Positions 8,186 through 15,988 of a stretch of 64,000 nucleotides of DNA are shown here, in pieces. The DNA is from Acidobacteriaceae bacterium. GTDB taxonomy: Bacteria > Acidobacteriota > Terriglobia > Terriglobales > Acidobacteriaceae. Location of the stretch: NCBI GenBank assembly GCA_028283655.1, contig JAPWKE010000003.1:2666001-2730000 (forward strand). Direction: 5' to 3'. The translations under genes were made by a program, and so were the position numbers. The notes below the pieces were generated by a model, which was given only the letters and a program-made list of their open reading frames with translations, was not told the DNA's origin and did no database searches. Positions within the stretch are counted from its first letter, which is position 1, and every line of letters starts with the position of its first letter.

Positions 8186-9667
8186 ATGAAGAGTGTTGCT
8201 ATCCTCGGAGGCGGAATTTCCGGCCTCGTTGCCGCCTACGAATGCCAGAAGCTCGGCCTCGACTGGCATCTCTACGAAGCCTCCGACCGCCTCGGCGGCA
8301 TACTCCAGACCACGCTCCTCGATACTTCCGAAGGCCGTTTCGTCATCGAAGGCGGACCTGACGGCTGGGTGACCGAGAAGCCCTGGATGCGTGAACTCGT
8401 CGCCGAGCTAGGCCTCGAAAGCGAACTCATCTCTTCGAAGGACGCCACGCGCAAGACCTACATCCTGAAAGACGGCACGCTCCAGCCGATCCCCGATGGC
8501 ATGCGCATGATGGTGCCCACTAACCTCGCCGCGCTCGAAGACTCACCGCTCTTCACTGCCGAAGGTCGTCGCGCCTACGCCGAAGAGATCACGCGAGCGG
8601 AAGAGCTCAAGGCCTCCGCGCCACAGCACGACGAATCCGTCGCCGACTTCGTCCGCCGCCACTTTGGTAACGAGGTTCTCGACACACTCGCCGCTCCGCT
8701 GCTCTCCGGTGTCTTCGGTGGCGACGTCCATAAGCTGAGCGTTCGCGCCGTCATGCCGCAGTTCGTCGCCATGGAGCGCGAGCACGGCTCGCTCATCACG
8801 GCCCTGCAGCAGAAGCAGCAGCAAACGCAGCTCCGCAGCACCGGGGTGCAGTTCTCCAACAGCCTCTTCACCAGCCTCCGCAACGGCATGGGCTCGCTCG
8901 TCGATGCACTCGTCGCCACGCTCCCCGCCGAGCGCCTGCACCTCAACCGTCGTATCGACGGTCTCCAACTCGCTGACGAAGAAGAGTGGACGCTCTTCTG
9001 GCAGGATGGTACTCGCCAGCAGGCGACCACCTGCGAACAGCTGATCGTCGCCACCTCGCTCGACAGCGCACGCAAGCTTCTCGCGCCGCTCGATCGTGTG
9101 CAAACTACGTTGCTGCCCAGCGCAGGAAGCTTCTCTTCCCTCATGCCCACAGCCGCCAGCTCCGCCGTGCTCGCCGCGTTCACCTGGCCCGCAGAGCTCG
9201 CGCAGCAGTTTGACGTCCCCAGCGGCTTCGGCTTCCTGGTTCCACCGCAACTAAGCCCGAAGCCCTACACGCTGAATCCAGCACCCTCTCTTCTTGCCTG
9301 CACGTTTGTCGATCAGAAGTATCCCGAGCGCGTCCCCGAAGGCGCACGCATCCTCCGGGCCTTCTTCGGTGGAGACGCTGCGGCAAACCTCATGTCTGCG
9401 TCAGACACAGCCGTAGCCACCGCCGCGCTCGCGCAACTCCGCAGCATCCTCGGCCCGCTCCCCGAGCCGACGCATACGGAGGTTCGCCGCGTTCCACGCT
9501 CGCTCCCGCAGTACGAAGTCGGTCACCTCGAACGCATCGCACAGCTCGACGAGCTTATCGCCGCCTGCCCCGGCCTGCATGTACTCGGCAACAGCTACCG
9601 CGGCGTCGGGCTCCCGGACCTCATCCGCGACGCACGCGCCACTGTCCGCAGCCTCGGCAACAACTAA
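8186..9667 (+). CDS. hemG: HemY-type protoporphyrinogen/coproporphyrinogen oxidase
   Basis: This FAD-dependent enzyme performs the six-electron aromatisation of the porphyrinogen ring. The 493-residue product starts MKSVAILGGGISGLVAAYEC, a Rossmann GxGxxG dinucleotide fold at residues 8-13. It continues with LYEASDRLGGILQT, FVIEGGPDGW, APLLSGVFGGDVHKLSV and the C-terminal FAD motif HVLGNSYRGVGLPDLIRDA. This is the HemY/HemG-II family rather than the flavodoxin-like HemG of Escherichia coli, so the symbol follows common annotation usage. In organisms with HemQ the same family oxidises coproporphyrinogen. It closes the hemE-hemH-oxidase block. Confidence 0.93.
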   Translation: MKSVAILGGGISGLVAAYECQKLGLDWHLYEASDRLGGILQTTLLDTSEGRFVIEGGPDGWVTEKPWMRELVAELGLESELISSKDATRKTYILKDGTLQPIPDGMRMMVPTNLAALEDSPLFTAEGRRAYAEEITRAEELKASAPQHDESVADFVRRHFGNEVLDTLAAPLLSGVFGGDVHKLSVRAVMPQFVAMEREHGSLITALQQKQQQTQLRSTGVQFSNSLFTSLRNGMGSLVDALVATLPAERLHLNRRIDGLQLADEEEWTLFWQDGTRQQATTCEQLIVATSLDSARKLLAPLDRVQTTLLPSAGSFSSLMPTAASSAVLAAFTWPAELAQQFDVPSGFGFLVPPQLSPKPYTLNPAPSLLACTFVDQKYPERVPEGARILRAFFGGDAAANLMSASDTAVATAALAQLRSILGPLPEPTHTEVRRVPRSLPQYEVGHLERIAQLDELIAACPGLHVLGNSYRGVGLPDLIRDARATVRSLGNN

Positions 9668-10083
9668 GAGCACTCGCAGCTACGCACGAACTCAGGCCAG
9701 TGCCGCAGCAAACCTCGGGCTCTCCATGGCTCGAGTCGCCTCCTGCAGCAAGACACACGCCATGCAACAGCTCTCAGAAACCGGTTGACTGCCTCGCGAG
9801 CCGTCCGAACACGGTCAGCCGACGCTCCCAGGCTGCGCCTGCGCCACAAGCCGAGCTTCGGGCGTCCAACGCTTCTGGTTTCGACCGCAGGCACTGCCGC
9901 CGAAGAGCTTGACTGCCGCAGATTCAGGTCGATCTGCTCGCCCGCTTCATCGTCAAAAACAAGCAGTGGAGCGCCTGCCTGGCCGAAGGCCTCTGCCCGA
10001 CAAGAGTTCTGACCTTTTGCCCCCGTAGCCACCCGACTATAGCCCTGACATGCCGTCACCAATCTGAAATCAGTGTTTGCCAT
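9664..10083 (-). pseudogene. Decayed DUF2239-family gene
   Basis: The 530-base gap between the porphyrinogen oxidase and padR holds an antisense open frame whose first half resembles DUF2239 proteins. GAPLLVFDDEAGEQIDLNLR and a following GRPKLG fit the family. The segment expected after GRPKLG is missing, and a short piece of it (QPGSVG) is visible in another frame before an in-frame stop. REAVNRFLRAVA then continues in the first frame, LQEATRAMESPRFAAALA lies in another, and HWPEFVR returns to the first. The frame switches and internal deletion indicate a pseudogene rather than the intact 154-residue frame suggested by ORF length. Family recognition is from memory. Confidence 0.6.
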
Positions 10084-10148
10084 TCTCAATTTTTCCCTGA
10101 CAAAACAAGAAACGATCGCAGGAACCAACTTGCATCTTTTTCGTTTTC

Positions 10149-10183
10149 GATATATCTAAGATATATCTTTCGAAGTATCGAAA
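10149..10183. promoter_or_regulatory. Palindromic operator cluster upstream of padR
   Basis: Two copies of the self-palindrome GATATATC (10149-10156 and 10160-10167) are separated by TAA and together form a near-perfect dyad. A second inverted repeat, TTTCGA-AGTA-TCGAAA, follows directly at 10168-10183. The ribosome site AGGAGG begins a few bases later and the padR ATG is at 10198. Such AT-rich dyads overlapping the promoter are typical PadR autoregulatory sites. Confidence 0.65.
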
Positions 10184-10197
10184 GAGGAGGTACAACA

Positions 10198-10836
10198 ATG
10201 TTTCATCCATTCTTTACTGATGACGCCCCCCGCCGGCGGCACGAGCGCGGCGAAGGCCGCCGCGGCTTTGGCGGGCGCGGCGAAGGCAGCCCCGAAGGCT
10301 TCGGCTTCGGCAAACTCTCCGAGCGTGGTGAGCGCGGCATGCGCCACCCCTTTGGACACAAAGGTGGCGGGGGCCGCGAGCGCATGTTCGACTCCGGCGA
10401 TCTGCAACTCGTCATCCTCAAACTGCTCGCCGAGCGCCCGTCGTACGGCTACGAACTCATCAAGGCCCTCGAAGAACGACTCGCAGGCGGTTACGCGCCC
10501 AGCCCGGGGGTCGTTTACCCCACGCTGACCATGCTCGAAGAGCGCGGCTTCGCCGAGGTGCAGCGCACTGAAGGTAACCGCAAGGTCTACGGTATTACCA
10601 CCGAAGGCGAGGCCGAGCTCACGGCTAACAGCACTCGTGTCACGGCCATCTTCGAGCGTCTGGAGAACCGCGGTCGTCGCTTCGGTCGCGAACGCTCCCC
10701 CGAGCTGATGCGCGCCATGGGCGACCTGCGCGAGTCCATCGGCGCCCGCATGATGCGTGACAACCTGACGCCGGAGCAGGCGGCAAAGATCGCCGAAATC
10801 ATCCATCAGGCCGCCCGCAACATCGACAGCCTTTAA
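10198..10836 (+). CDS. PadR-family transcriptional regulator
   Basis: This 212-residue protein has an unusual low-complexity N-terminus of about 65 residues rich in Gly, Arg, Glu and Phe. A canonical PadR winged helix follows: DLQLVILKLLAERPSYGYELIKALEERL, then SPGVVYPTLTMLEERGFAEVQR and RKVYGITTEGEAEL. The C-terminal helices (about residues 150-212) provide dimerisation. An AGGAGG site sits eight bases before the ATG. PadR proteins generally repress their own gene and a neighbouring efflux or detoxification gene; no obvious target lies directly downstream. The Gly/Arg-rich N-terminal extension is common in acidobacterial and other PadR proteins and its role is unknown. Confidence 0.93.
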   Translation: MFHPFFTDDAPRRRHERGEGRRGFGGRGEGSPEGFGFGKLSERGERGMRHPFGHKGGGGRERMFDSGDLQLVILKLLAERPSYGYELIKALEERLAGGYAPSPGVVYPTLTMLEERGFAEVQRTEGNRKVYGITTEGEAELTANSTRVTAIFERLENRGRRFGRERSPELMRAMGDLRESIGARMMRDNLTPEQAAKIAEIIHQAARNIDSL

Positions 10837-11013
10837 CCCGTATGGAGCGCAGGTGGCGCCGCCTGTACTCCGTGCGCTCAGCTTTCCCGTCCATCGTTGC
10901 AGCAATACTTCGCGCTCGACCGCCTCAGGGCCGGGCGCGCGGTCGTCTAAAGCAGCAACCTCGGGCATCACCCAACCCTCGCGCCCGCCTCACCGTAAAG
11001 GCTTCCCGGCACG

Positions 11014-11697
11014 ATGGCTCGCTCGATTCTTCGCATACTTCCCCGCATATTCCGCGTCTTCGCTTTCGCTTTTCTCGTTCTGCCCACGTTTCAGGCGTTT
11101 TCCCAGGCGACGTCCGCTGGCCGCGAAATCCCCGCGTCACACGTCGACGTCTTCCTGGCCGGAACGCTCACGCATACGGGCTTCGTAGGCTCGAACAAGG
11201 CGCTCACGGGCGGTGCCAGCCTCTCTTTCCGGCACATCTTCACCTTCGAGCCAGCCCTTGAAGTGCGGGCCACGACCTCGCTATTTAACAGCGATACCGT
11301 TGCCCGCGAGCGCAGCTTCCTCGTCGGTCCCGTGCTGCGCCGCCGTATCGGCCGCTTCGAGCCCTACGGCGACTTCCTCTGGGGCCGCGGCACCATCAGC
11401 TACCCCAGCGACTACAGTTACGACGACACCATCTACGCCCGCACCGCCGACTCCATGCATGAGTTCGGTGGCGGCATAGGTTACCGCCTCAACGACCTCT
11501 GGTCGCTCAAGTTCGACATTCAGCAGCAGCTTTGGAGCGTTCCCGTCATCACCAGCGGCCACGCCTACGCGCGCTCGGCCTCCTTCGGCATCACCCGGCG
11601 CTTCGATCTGCACCATCACGAGAAAGAGCGCGTCGATAAGAACGATCCGAAGTGGCACAAACTCTGCGACGACCACCCTCTGCTCTGCCAGAAGTAG
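11014..11697 (+). CDS. Outer-membrane beta-barrel protein
   Basis: This 227-residue protein has an Arg-rich start, a hydrophobic core and a signal cleavage region near TFQAFSQA (about residues 26-33). The mature sequence has alternating strands such as SHVDVFLAGTLTHTGFV, ASLSFRHIFTFEPALEVRATTS and FEPYGDFLWGRGTISY, like the 4217-4939 barrel, and ends ASFGITRRFDLHHHEK. A short hydrophilic tail with KNDPKWHKLCDDHPLLCQK follows and holds the only two cysteines near the C-terminus. The function is unknown. The start was set by the first ATG that yields a signal peptide. Confidence 0.75.
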   Translation: MARSILRILPRIFRVFAFAFLVLPTFQAFSQATSAGREIPASHVDVFLAGTLTHTGFVGSNKALTGGASLSFRHIFTFEPALEVRATTSLFNSDTVARERSFLVGPVLRRRIGRFEPYGDFLWGRGTISYPSDYSYDDTIYARTADSMHEFGGGIGYRLNDLWSLKFDIQQQLWSVPVITSGHAYARSASFGITRRFDLHHHEKERVDKNDPKWHKLCDDHPLLCQK

Positions 11698-11719
11698 TCG
11701 GCAGCGGTAAACTATCTGC

Positions 11720-12766
11720 ATGGGCATTACCCGTCAGCAAGCGCTCGATTGTTTCGCCTCCGACGACCTCATCGGCATTGGCATGGAAGCCGATGCTCTC
11801 CGCCGCAAACTGCACCCGGACGGCGTCGTCAGCTACATCATCGACCGCAACATCAACTACACGAACTTCTGCACGGAGTACTGCACTTTCTGCGCGTTCT
11901 ATCGTCCGCTCAAGGGCAAACTCGCCAGCGAAGGCTACATCCTCGAGTTCGACACCATCTATGACAAGGTTCGCGAGACCGTTGAGATGGGTGGCACCGG
12001 CGTGCTCATGCAGGGTGGCATCCACCCCGACCTCAAGATCGATTGGTTCGAACGCCTCTTCACCGGCATCAAGACGCGCTTCCCGCAGATCTGGCTGCAT
12101 TGCCTGTCCGCGTCAGAGATTCTCGCGATTGCCGAGTACTCCGAGCTTGATCTCCGCACCACGATCGCTCGCCTCCGCGACGCGGGCCTCGACTCCATCC
12201 CTGGCGGCGGCGCAGAGATTCTTGACGACGAGGTTCGCGCCCGCATCGCTCGCCTGAAGTGCCGCACTGAAGACTGGCTCAGCGTGCATCGCACCGCGCA
12301 CTCGCTCGGCATGCGCACTACCGCGACCATGATGTTCGGCGTCGGCGAGAACATGGAACACCGCGTCAATCATTTCGAGGTCGTCCGCCAGCTTCAGGAA
12401 GAAACCGGCGGCTTCACCGCCTTTATCCCCTGGAGCTTCCAGCCGAACAACACGGCGCTCGGCGGCCGCGGCTGGGACGAAGCCACCTCAGTCGAGTACT
12501 TGAAGACACTCGCGATCAGCCGCATGTACCTCGACAACATCGAGAACGTGCAGGCAAGCTGGGTAACGCAGGGCCTCAAGGTGCTGCAAATGGGCCTCCG
12601 CTTCGGCGGCAACGACGTCGGCTCCGTGATGCTTGAGGAGAACGTCGTGAAGGCTGCGGGCACATCCAACTGCACGACCGAAGAAGAGCTTCGCCGCATC
12701 ATCCGCGACGCAGGCTTCAGGCCGGTACAGCGCGATACACTCTACCGCACGATGTTCCTGAACTAG
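11720..12766 (+). CDS. mqnC: Cyclic dehypoxanthinyl futalosine synthase
   Basis: MqnC is a radical-SAM enzyme of the futalosine route to menaquinone; it cyclises dehypoxanthinyl futalosine. The 348-residue product has the cluster motif CTEYCTFC (Cys51, Cys55, Cys58), followed by AFYRPLKG. QGGIHPDLKIDWF, GLDSIPGGGAEIL, MRTTATMMFGVGE and GGFTAFIPWSFQPNNT favour MqnC over the related MqnE. It starts 23 bases after the barrel gene. No other mqn gene is in the window, so the pathway genes are dispersed. A stem-loop with a T-rich tail follows. Confidence 0.95.
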   Translation: MGITRQQALDCFASDDLIGIGMEADALRRKLHPDGVVSYIIDRNINYTNFCTEYCTFCAFYRPLKGKLASEGYILEFDTIYDKVRETVEMGGTGVLMQGGIHPDLKIDWFERLFTGIKTRFPQIWLHCLSASEILAIAEYSELDLRTTIARLRDAGLDSIPGGGAEILDDEVRARIARLKCRTEDWLSVHRTAHSLGMRTTATMMFGVGENMEHRVNHFEVVRQLQEETGGFTAFIPWSFQPNNTALGGRGWDEATSVEYLKTLAISRMYLDNIENVQASWVTQGLKVLQMGLRFGGNDVGSVMLEENVVKAAGTSNCTTEEELRRIIRDAGFRPVQRDTLYRTMFLN

Positions 12767-12791
12767 TTCAGAGCAGAGACAAAACAAATGA

Positions 12792-12820
12792 GGATGCCAG
12801 CCCGGCGTCCCCTTTTGCTT
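12792..12820 (+). terminator. Rho-independent terminator after mqnC
   Basis: A seven-pair stem with one G-U pair (GGATGCC at 12792-12798, GGCGTCC at 12804-12810, loop AGCCC) is followed by CCTTTTGCTTTT. Confidence 0.7.
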
Positions 12821-12842
12821 TTGGGCGTGGAATAAGATTTCG

Positions 12843-13259
12843 TTAACGACTCCAAGGATTGATCACACGGACTGGAAGATCTGCCACATCGCTTTCATTC
12901 CTAGTCACAAAAACAAGCCCTTGGACCGATGCGGTGGCCGCAAGAAGAGTATCTACAATCGGTCGCGAACGCTGAGCTGACCACGTGCCCCACAGACGAG
13001 CTATCCGTTGATCAATTCCAAGGATACGGCTCGCAAATTGCGATTCCAGACCATCGATCCAATGGTTTAGCTCAGCGGACTTCGCAGGATTGGTTCTCTC
13101 GATCTTCAACGCGCCCTTCCTGAGCTCGCCTACAGTCAAAACACTGAGGTAGATGCTTTCGAGTGGCAGCGACTGAAGAAAGGAAATCACTTCCTTCGCA
13201 GGTTGGGCTCTCGATCGTTCAGAGATCACGTTTGTATCGAGAAGATAAATTACGCCCAT
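12843..13259 (-). CDS. vapC: VapC/FitB-like PIN-domain toxin
   Basis: The 138-residue protein begins MGVIYLLDTNVISERSR, which gives the first acidic residue of the PIN active site. GELRKG supplies the conserved Glu, and VDTLLAATA and FVTRNESDV supply the last acidic positions. PIN toxins cleave RNA, often tRNA, when their antitoxin is degraded. Its ATG directly follows the antitoxin stop (13260), so the pair is co-transcribed. The region is visibly less GC-rich than the flanking mqnC and glycosyltransferase genes, in keeping with a mobile toxin-antitoxin module. Confidence 0.9.
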   Translation of the reverse strand: MGVIYLLDTNVISERSRAQPAKEVISFLQSLPLESIYLSVLTVGELRKGALKIERTNPAKSAELNHWIDGLESQFASRILGIDQRIARLWGTWSAQRSRPIVDTLLAATASVQGLVFVTRNESDVADLPVRVINPWSR

Positions 13260-13511
13260 CTACAGCTCAATCTCGCGACCGAAGTCTACATCGCGATCCA
13301 CGTCAAAATCGTCTATTTGCGGCATAGACAGCAGATAATCACGCAGATCAAGCTTCGTCTTCTCGGCCTGCAAACCACGGTATTGCTCAATCGAGATCAC
13401 AACCGCCTTCTCAGCACCATGCTTGGTGATGATCTGCGGTCCCTTGCTTTCGGCATCCTCGAGAAGTTCGCTCAAGTGCGCCTTCGCTTCTTGCACCTGC
13501 CAGGTAGCCAT
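13260..13511 (-). CDS. Phd/YefM-family antitoxin
   Basis: From the ATG at 13511 the product has 83 residues and starts MATWQVQEAKAHLSELLEDA. It continues with GPQIITKHGAEKAVVISIEQYRGL, the standard Phd/YefM DNA-binding and dimerisation fold. The acidic C-terminus (SMPQIDDFDVDRDVDFGREIEL) is the likely toxin-neutralising segment. A strong GAGGAGG site lies a few bases upstream of this ATG. The longer open frame (to 13619) overlaps the glycosyltransferase end and has no conserved residues. It should bind its own promoter and repress the pair. Confidence 0.88.
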   Translation of the reverse strand: MATWQVQEAKAHLSELLEDAESKGPQIITKHGAEKAVVISIEQYRGLQAEKTKLDLRDYLLSMPQIDDFDVDRDVDFGREIEL

Positions 13512-13557
13512 ACGCGCCTCCTCTGACCAGAATTTCACCGTTCTAGTCAGAACGCAA

Positions 13558-15216
13558 CTAAATTCCCACCGGATACGGCTTCTCGTGCATCTCATCCCCG
13601 TGGCTGCCCCGGCGTTCAAACAAACCCTGGAACAGGCTTAGCAGGCCGGTGTACCAGTAGCCCAGCACGAACAACAGCAGGAACGGCACAGTGAAGTAGT
13701 TCTCCGTCGAAATTGCGTACCAGACCGTCATCGTGAAGTAGCAGCCGATGGCGATCTCGATCCACGGGATGATGCCGAGGCGCTTGCGGTACTTTTTCGC
13801 CTGCGACTTCTCGCCCTTCTTCTCCACGCGGTACTTCGGCGTTCGCGCAAACGCGCTCTTGATGCCGAACAACGCCTCCAGTACGGCCTTCGTGTTCGTG
13901 ATCGTCAGGCCCACGCCCAGCGACATCAGGAACGGCACATAGAGGAAGGTCTTCCACCATGTCTTCGGGAAGAGCTCCTTCTGGCTGACGAGGTAGAACG
14001 TCGAGACCGACGCCGTGGACGCCAGGAAGAGTGGCAGATCGATCAGCACCATTTGCAGCGGCCCCTGCCATGAGCGGATGATCATCGCGGGCATCAGCAA
14101 CGTCGACAGCACAATCATCAACGGATAGCTGATGTTTGCTGTCAGGTGATACCAGGCCTCAAGCTTCTGATGCTTGCTGATGTCGGACTTCAGAATCGTG
14201 GGCAGTGACTTCTTCGAGACCTGAATCAGGCCCTTTGCCCAACGAGCCTGCTGCGTCTTAAACGCCGTCATCTCGATCGGCAACTCGGCTGGGCACTCCA
14301 CGTCCTGCAGATACTTGAACTTCCAGCCCTTCAACTGTGCGCGATAGCTAAGGTCGGTGTCCTCGGTAAGCGTGTCGTGCTCCCAGCCACCGGCCTCGTC
14401 AATCGCCTGACGGTTCCACATACCCGCCGTGCCGTTGAAGTTGAAGAAGACCCCTGCGCGCGAGCGACCGCCGTGCTCCAGCACGAAGTGGCCATCGAGC
14501 AAAATCGCCTCCACCTGCGTCAGGAAGCTGTAATCGCGGTTCAGATGCGTCCACCGCGTCTGCACCATGCCCACCTTCGGCTCGGCAAAGTGGTGCACCA
14601 CGTCCATCAGCCAGGTTGTCGGAGGCACAAAGTCGGCATCGAAGATCGCGACAAGTTCGCCGCGCGAGGTCTTTAGACCGTTCTCCAGCGCACCCGCCTT
14701 GTAGCCGTAGCGGTTGGTGCGATGGATATAAAGAATCGGCTGCGGCTCCAGCCCTTCCGTGCCTGCCGCATAGCGAGCGACTACCGCAGCGGCGACTTCC
14801 TTCGTCTCGTCGGTCGAGTCGTCCAACACCTGAATCTCGTAGCGGTCGCGGGGATAGTCCATCCGGCAGCACGCGTCGATAAGACGGTCGATCACATACT
14901 GCTCGTTGTAAATCGGAAGCTGCACCGTGATGAACGGAAGCTCTTCCTCGGTGTACCGCATCGGCGGCTCGCCGGACTTCTGTTCCTTGCGCTTGTTGCG
15001 GTAATACAGCCACACCAACTGGTAGCGGTGAATGCCGTAAAACGCCAGAATCACCATCACGATGAAGTACGGAACCAGCAGCGCGATATCGAACGCGTTC
15101 CACCGATACTCGCCGTGGAAGTTATAGATCTGCGACGTGTAATGGGTCTTCCAGTAGTACTTCAGGCCATGCGGATTGGCGAAGAACAGAGCGGCGGCGG
15201 TGATGAGGTTGAGCAG
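13558..15216 (-). CDS. Membrane glycosyltransferase, family 2 (cellulose-synthase-like)
   Basis: This processive-type inner-membrane GT2 enzyme has N-terminal membrane helices, a cytosolic GT-A domain with VQLPIYNE, LDDSTDET, FDADFVPP and the acceptor-site QQARWAKG, and about four C-terminal helices. It probably adds sugars to a lipid or exported polysaccharide; donor and product are unknown. The first ATG (15060) gives 500 residues. The 52 codons upstream look coding (NPHGLKYYWKTHYTSQIYNF, then GEYRWNAFDIALLVPYF) and contain no ATG, GTG or TTG. A CTG at 15216 sits eight bases after GGAG and is the best start, giving 552 residues. Confidence 0.88.
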   Translation of the reverse strand: MLNLITAAALFFANPHGLKYYWKTHYTSQIYNFHGEYRWNAFDIALLVPYFIVMVILAFYGIHRYQLVWLYYRNKRKEQKSGEPPMRYTEEELPFITVQLPIYNEQYVIDRLIDACCRMDYPRDRYEIQVLDDSTDETKEVAAAVVARYAAGTEGLEPQPILYIHRTNRYGYKAGALENGLKTSRGELVAIFDADFVPPTTWLMDVVHHFAEPKVGMVQTRWTHLNRDYSFLTQVEAILLDGHFVLEHGGRSRAGVFFNFNGTAGMWNRQAIDEAGGWEHDTLTEDTDLSYRAQLKGWKFKYLQDVECPAELPIEMTAFKTQQARWAKGLIQVSKKSLPTILKSDISKHQKLEAWYHLTANISYPLMIVLSTLLMPAMIIRSWQGPLQMVLIDLPLFLASTASVSTFYLVSQKELFPKTWWKTFLYVPFLMSLGVGLTITNTKAVLEALFGIKSAFARTPKYRVEKKGEKSQAKKYRKRLGIIPWIEIAIGCYFTMTVWYAISTENYFTVPFLLLFVLGYWYTGLLSLFQGLFERRGSHGDEMHEKPYPVGI

Positions 15217-15224
15217 GGCGTCGG

Positions 15225-15228
15225 CTCC
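15225..15228 (-). promoter_or_regulatory. Ribosome site supporting a CTG start for the glycosyltransferase
   Basis: GGAG on the minus strand ends eight bases before the CTG at 15216-15214. No ATG, GTG or TTG occurs in this frame between the upstream stop and the ATG at 15060. Confidence 0.45.
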
Positions 15229-15267
15229 GGGAAGAGATCTAGGGGACGTTCTGTATTTTACAAGCGC

Positions 15268-15306
15268 AAAGAGGCCGGGGACGCATATATCAGCGTCCCC
15301 GGCCTC
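15268..15306 (-). terminator. Stem-loop terminator after the RcnB-like gene
   Basis: A perfect 14-bp GC-rich stem (arms 15271-15284 and 15293-15306, eight-base loop) is followed on the minus strand by TTTGCGCTTG. It separates the RcnB-like gene from the glycosyltransferase. Confidence 0.75.
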
Positions 15307-15324
15307 AACGTGGTCAGCCTTCGC

Positions 15325-15840
15325 TTAGTAGCCCGGCCCAGCGGCCAAATCCAGCACATCCGCCACCAGACGCGTGAGCGGGTTGTAGGTCACAACGTAG
15401 CCGTCGTAGTAGCCATAGCGATAGCCCGGGGGCAGCGGAGCGTAGCCCGAGTAGTAGCCCGGGGGAACCGGACGAATCGCATAGCCACGCGGAATGCGAT
15501 ATCCGCGATAGAAATTCGGGCGTCCGGCGCGTCCACGCCACCGCATCGCTTCGCGGCCGTAGTAGTTGTTCCAGTGGCCACGGTCGTTATTCCAGTTGCC
15601 GCCAGGACGTCCTCCGGGGCCTCCTCCAGGACGACCACCACCACCAGGACGTCCACCGCCGCCACCGCCCGGATGGCCTTGACCACCGCCCTGATGACCG
15701 CCGCCATTGTTTCCGCCGCCCTGATGTCCGCCGCCACCGCCATGATCGTTATGCTGCGGGCCCTGTGCCAGCAAAGTCGATGCTCCAAGCATCATGCCGG
15801 CTGAAAGAACCAGGGCTGAAAGTTTCGTGCACGTCTTCAT
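15325..15840 (-). CDS. Exported Gly-rich protein with RcnB-like C-terminus
   Basis: From the ATG at 15840 (AGGAG upstream) the product has 171 residues. A signal peptide (MKTCTKLSALVLSAGMMLGAS) ends near LLAQGP. Residues about 25-85 form a His/Gly/Asn/Pro low-complexity region with repeated GGGHQGG-type units that could bind divalent metals. The C-terminal part (FYRGYRIPRGYAIRPVPPGYY, then YVVTYNPLTRLVADVLD) fits the RcnB family of periplasmic nickel/cobalt homeostasis proteins. A metal role is inferred from family and composition. A 17-residue longer start is possible but has no ribosome site. Confidence 0.75.
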   Translation of the reverse strand: MKTCTKLSALVLSAGMMLGASTLLAQGPQHNDHGGGGGHQGGGNNGGGHQGGGQGHPGGGGGGRPGGGGRPGGGPGGRPGGNWNNDRGHWNNYYGREAMRWRGRAGRPNFYRGYRIPRGYAIRPVPPGYYSGYAPLPPGYRYGYYDGYVVTYNPLTRLVADVLDLAAGPGY

Positions 15841-15988
15841 GCGTTGCTCCTTGTCGTTCTGCTGAACGGTCGTGCTGTTGGCCGCGTTCACCGGGGAAAA
15901 GGCCTCCCGATTTCTTCGCAGTGAGTGACATCCTACCCGTCCACCATTTCTCTGTCACTCACAAGCTTTCGGATACCATGGAAAACTC

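Noticed and set aside
9664-10128. Treating the 154-residue minus-strand frame as an intact gene
   Set aside because: Family-like blocks appear in different frames and a middle segment is missing, so a pseudogene is the better call.
14722-15804. 360-residue plus-strand frame opposite the glycosyltransferase and RcnB-like genes
   Set aside because: It crosses two well-supported genes and a terminator on the other strand, and its low-complexity Ala/Thr tail mirrors the Gly-rich repeat.
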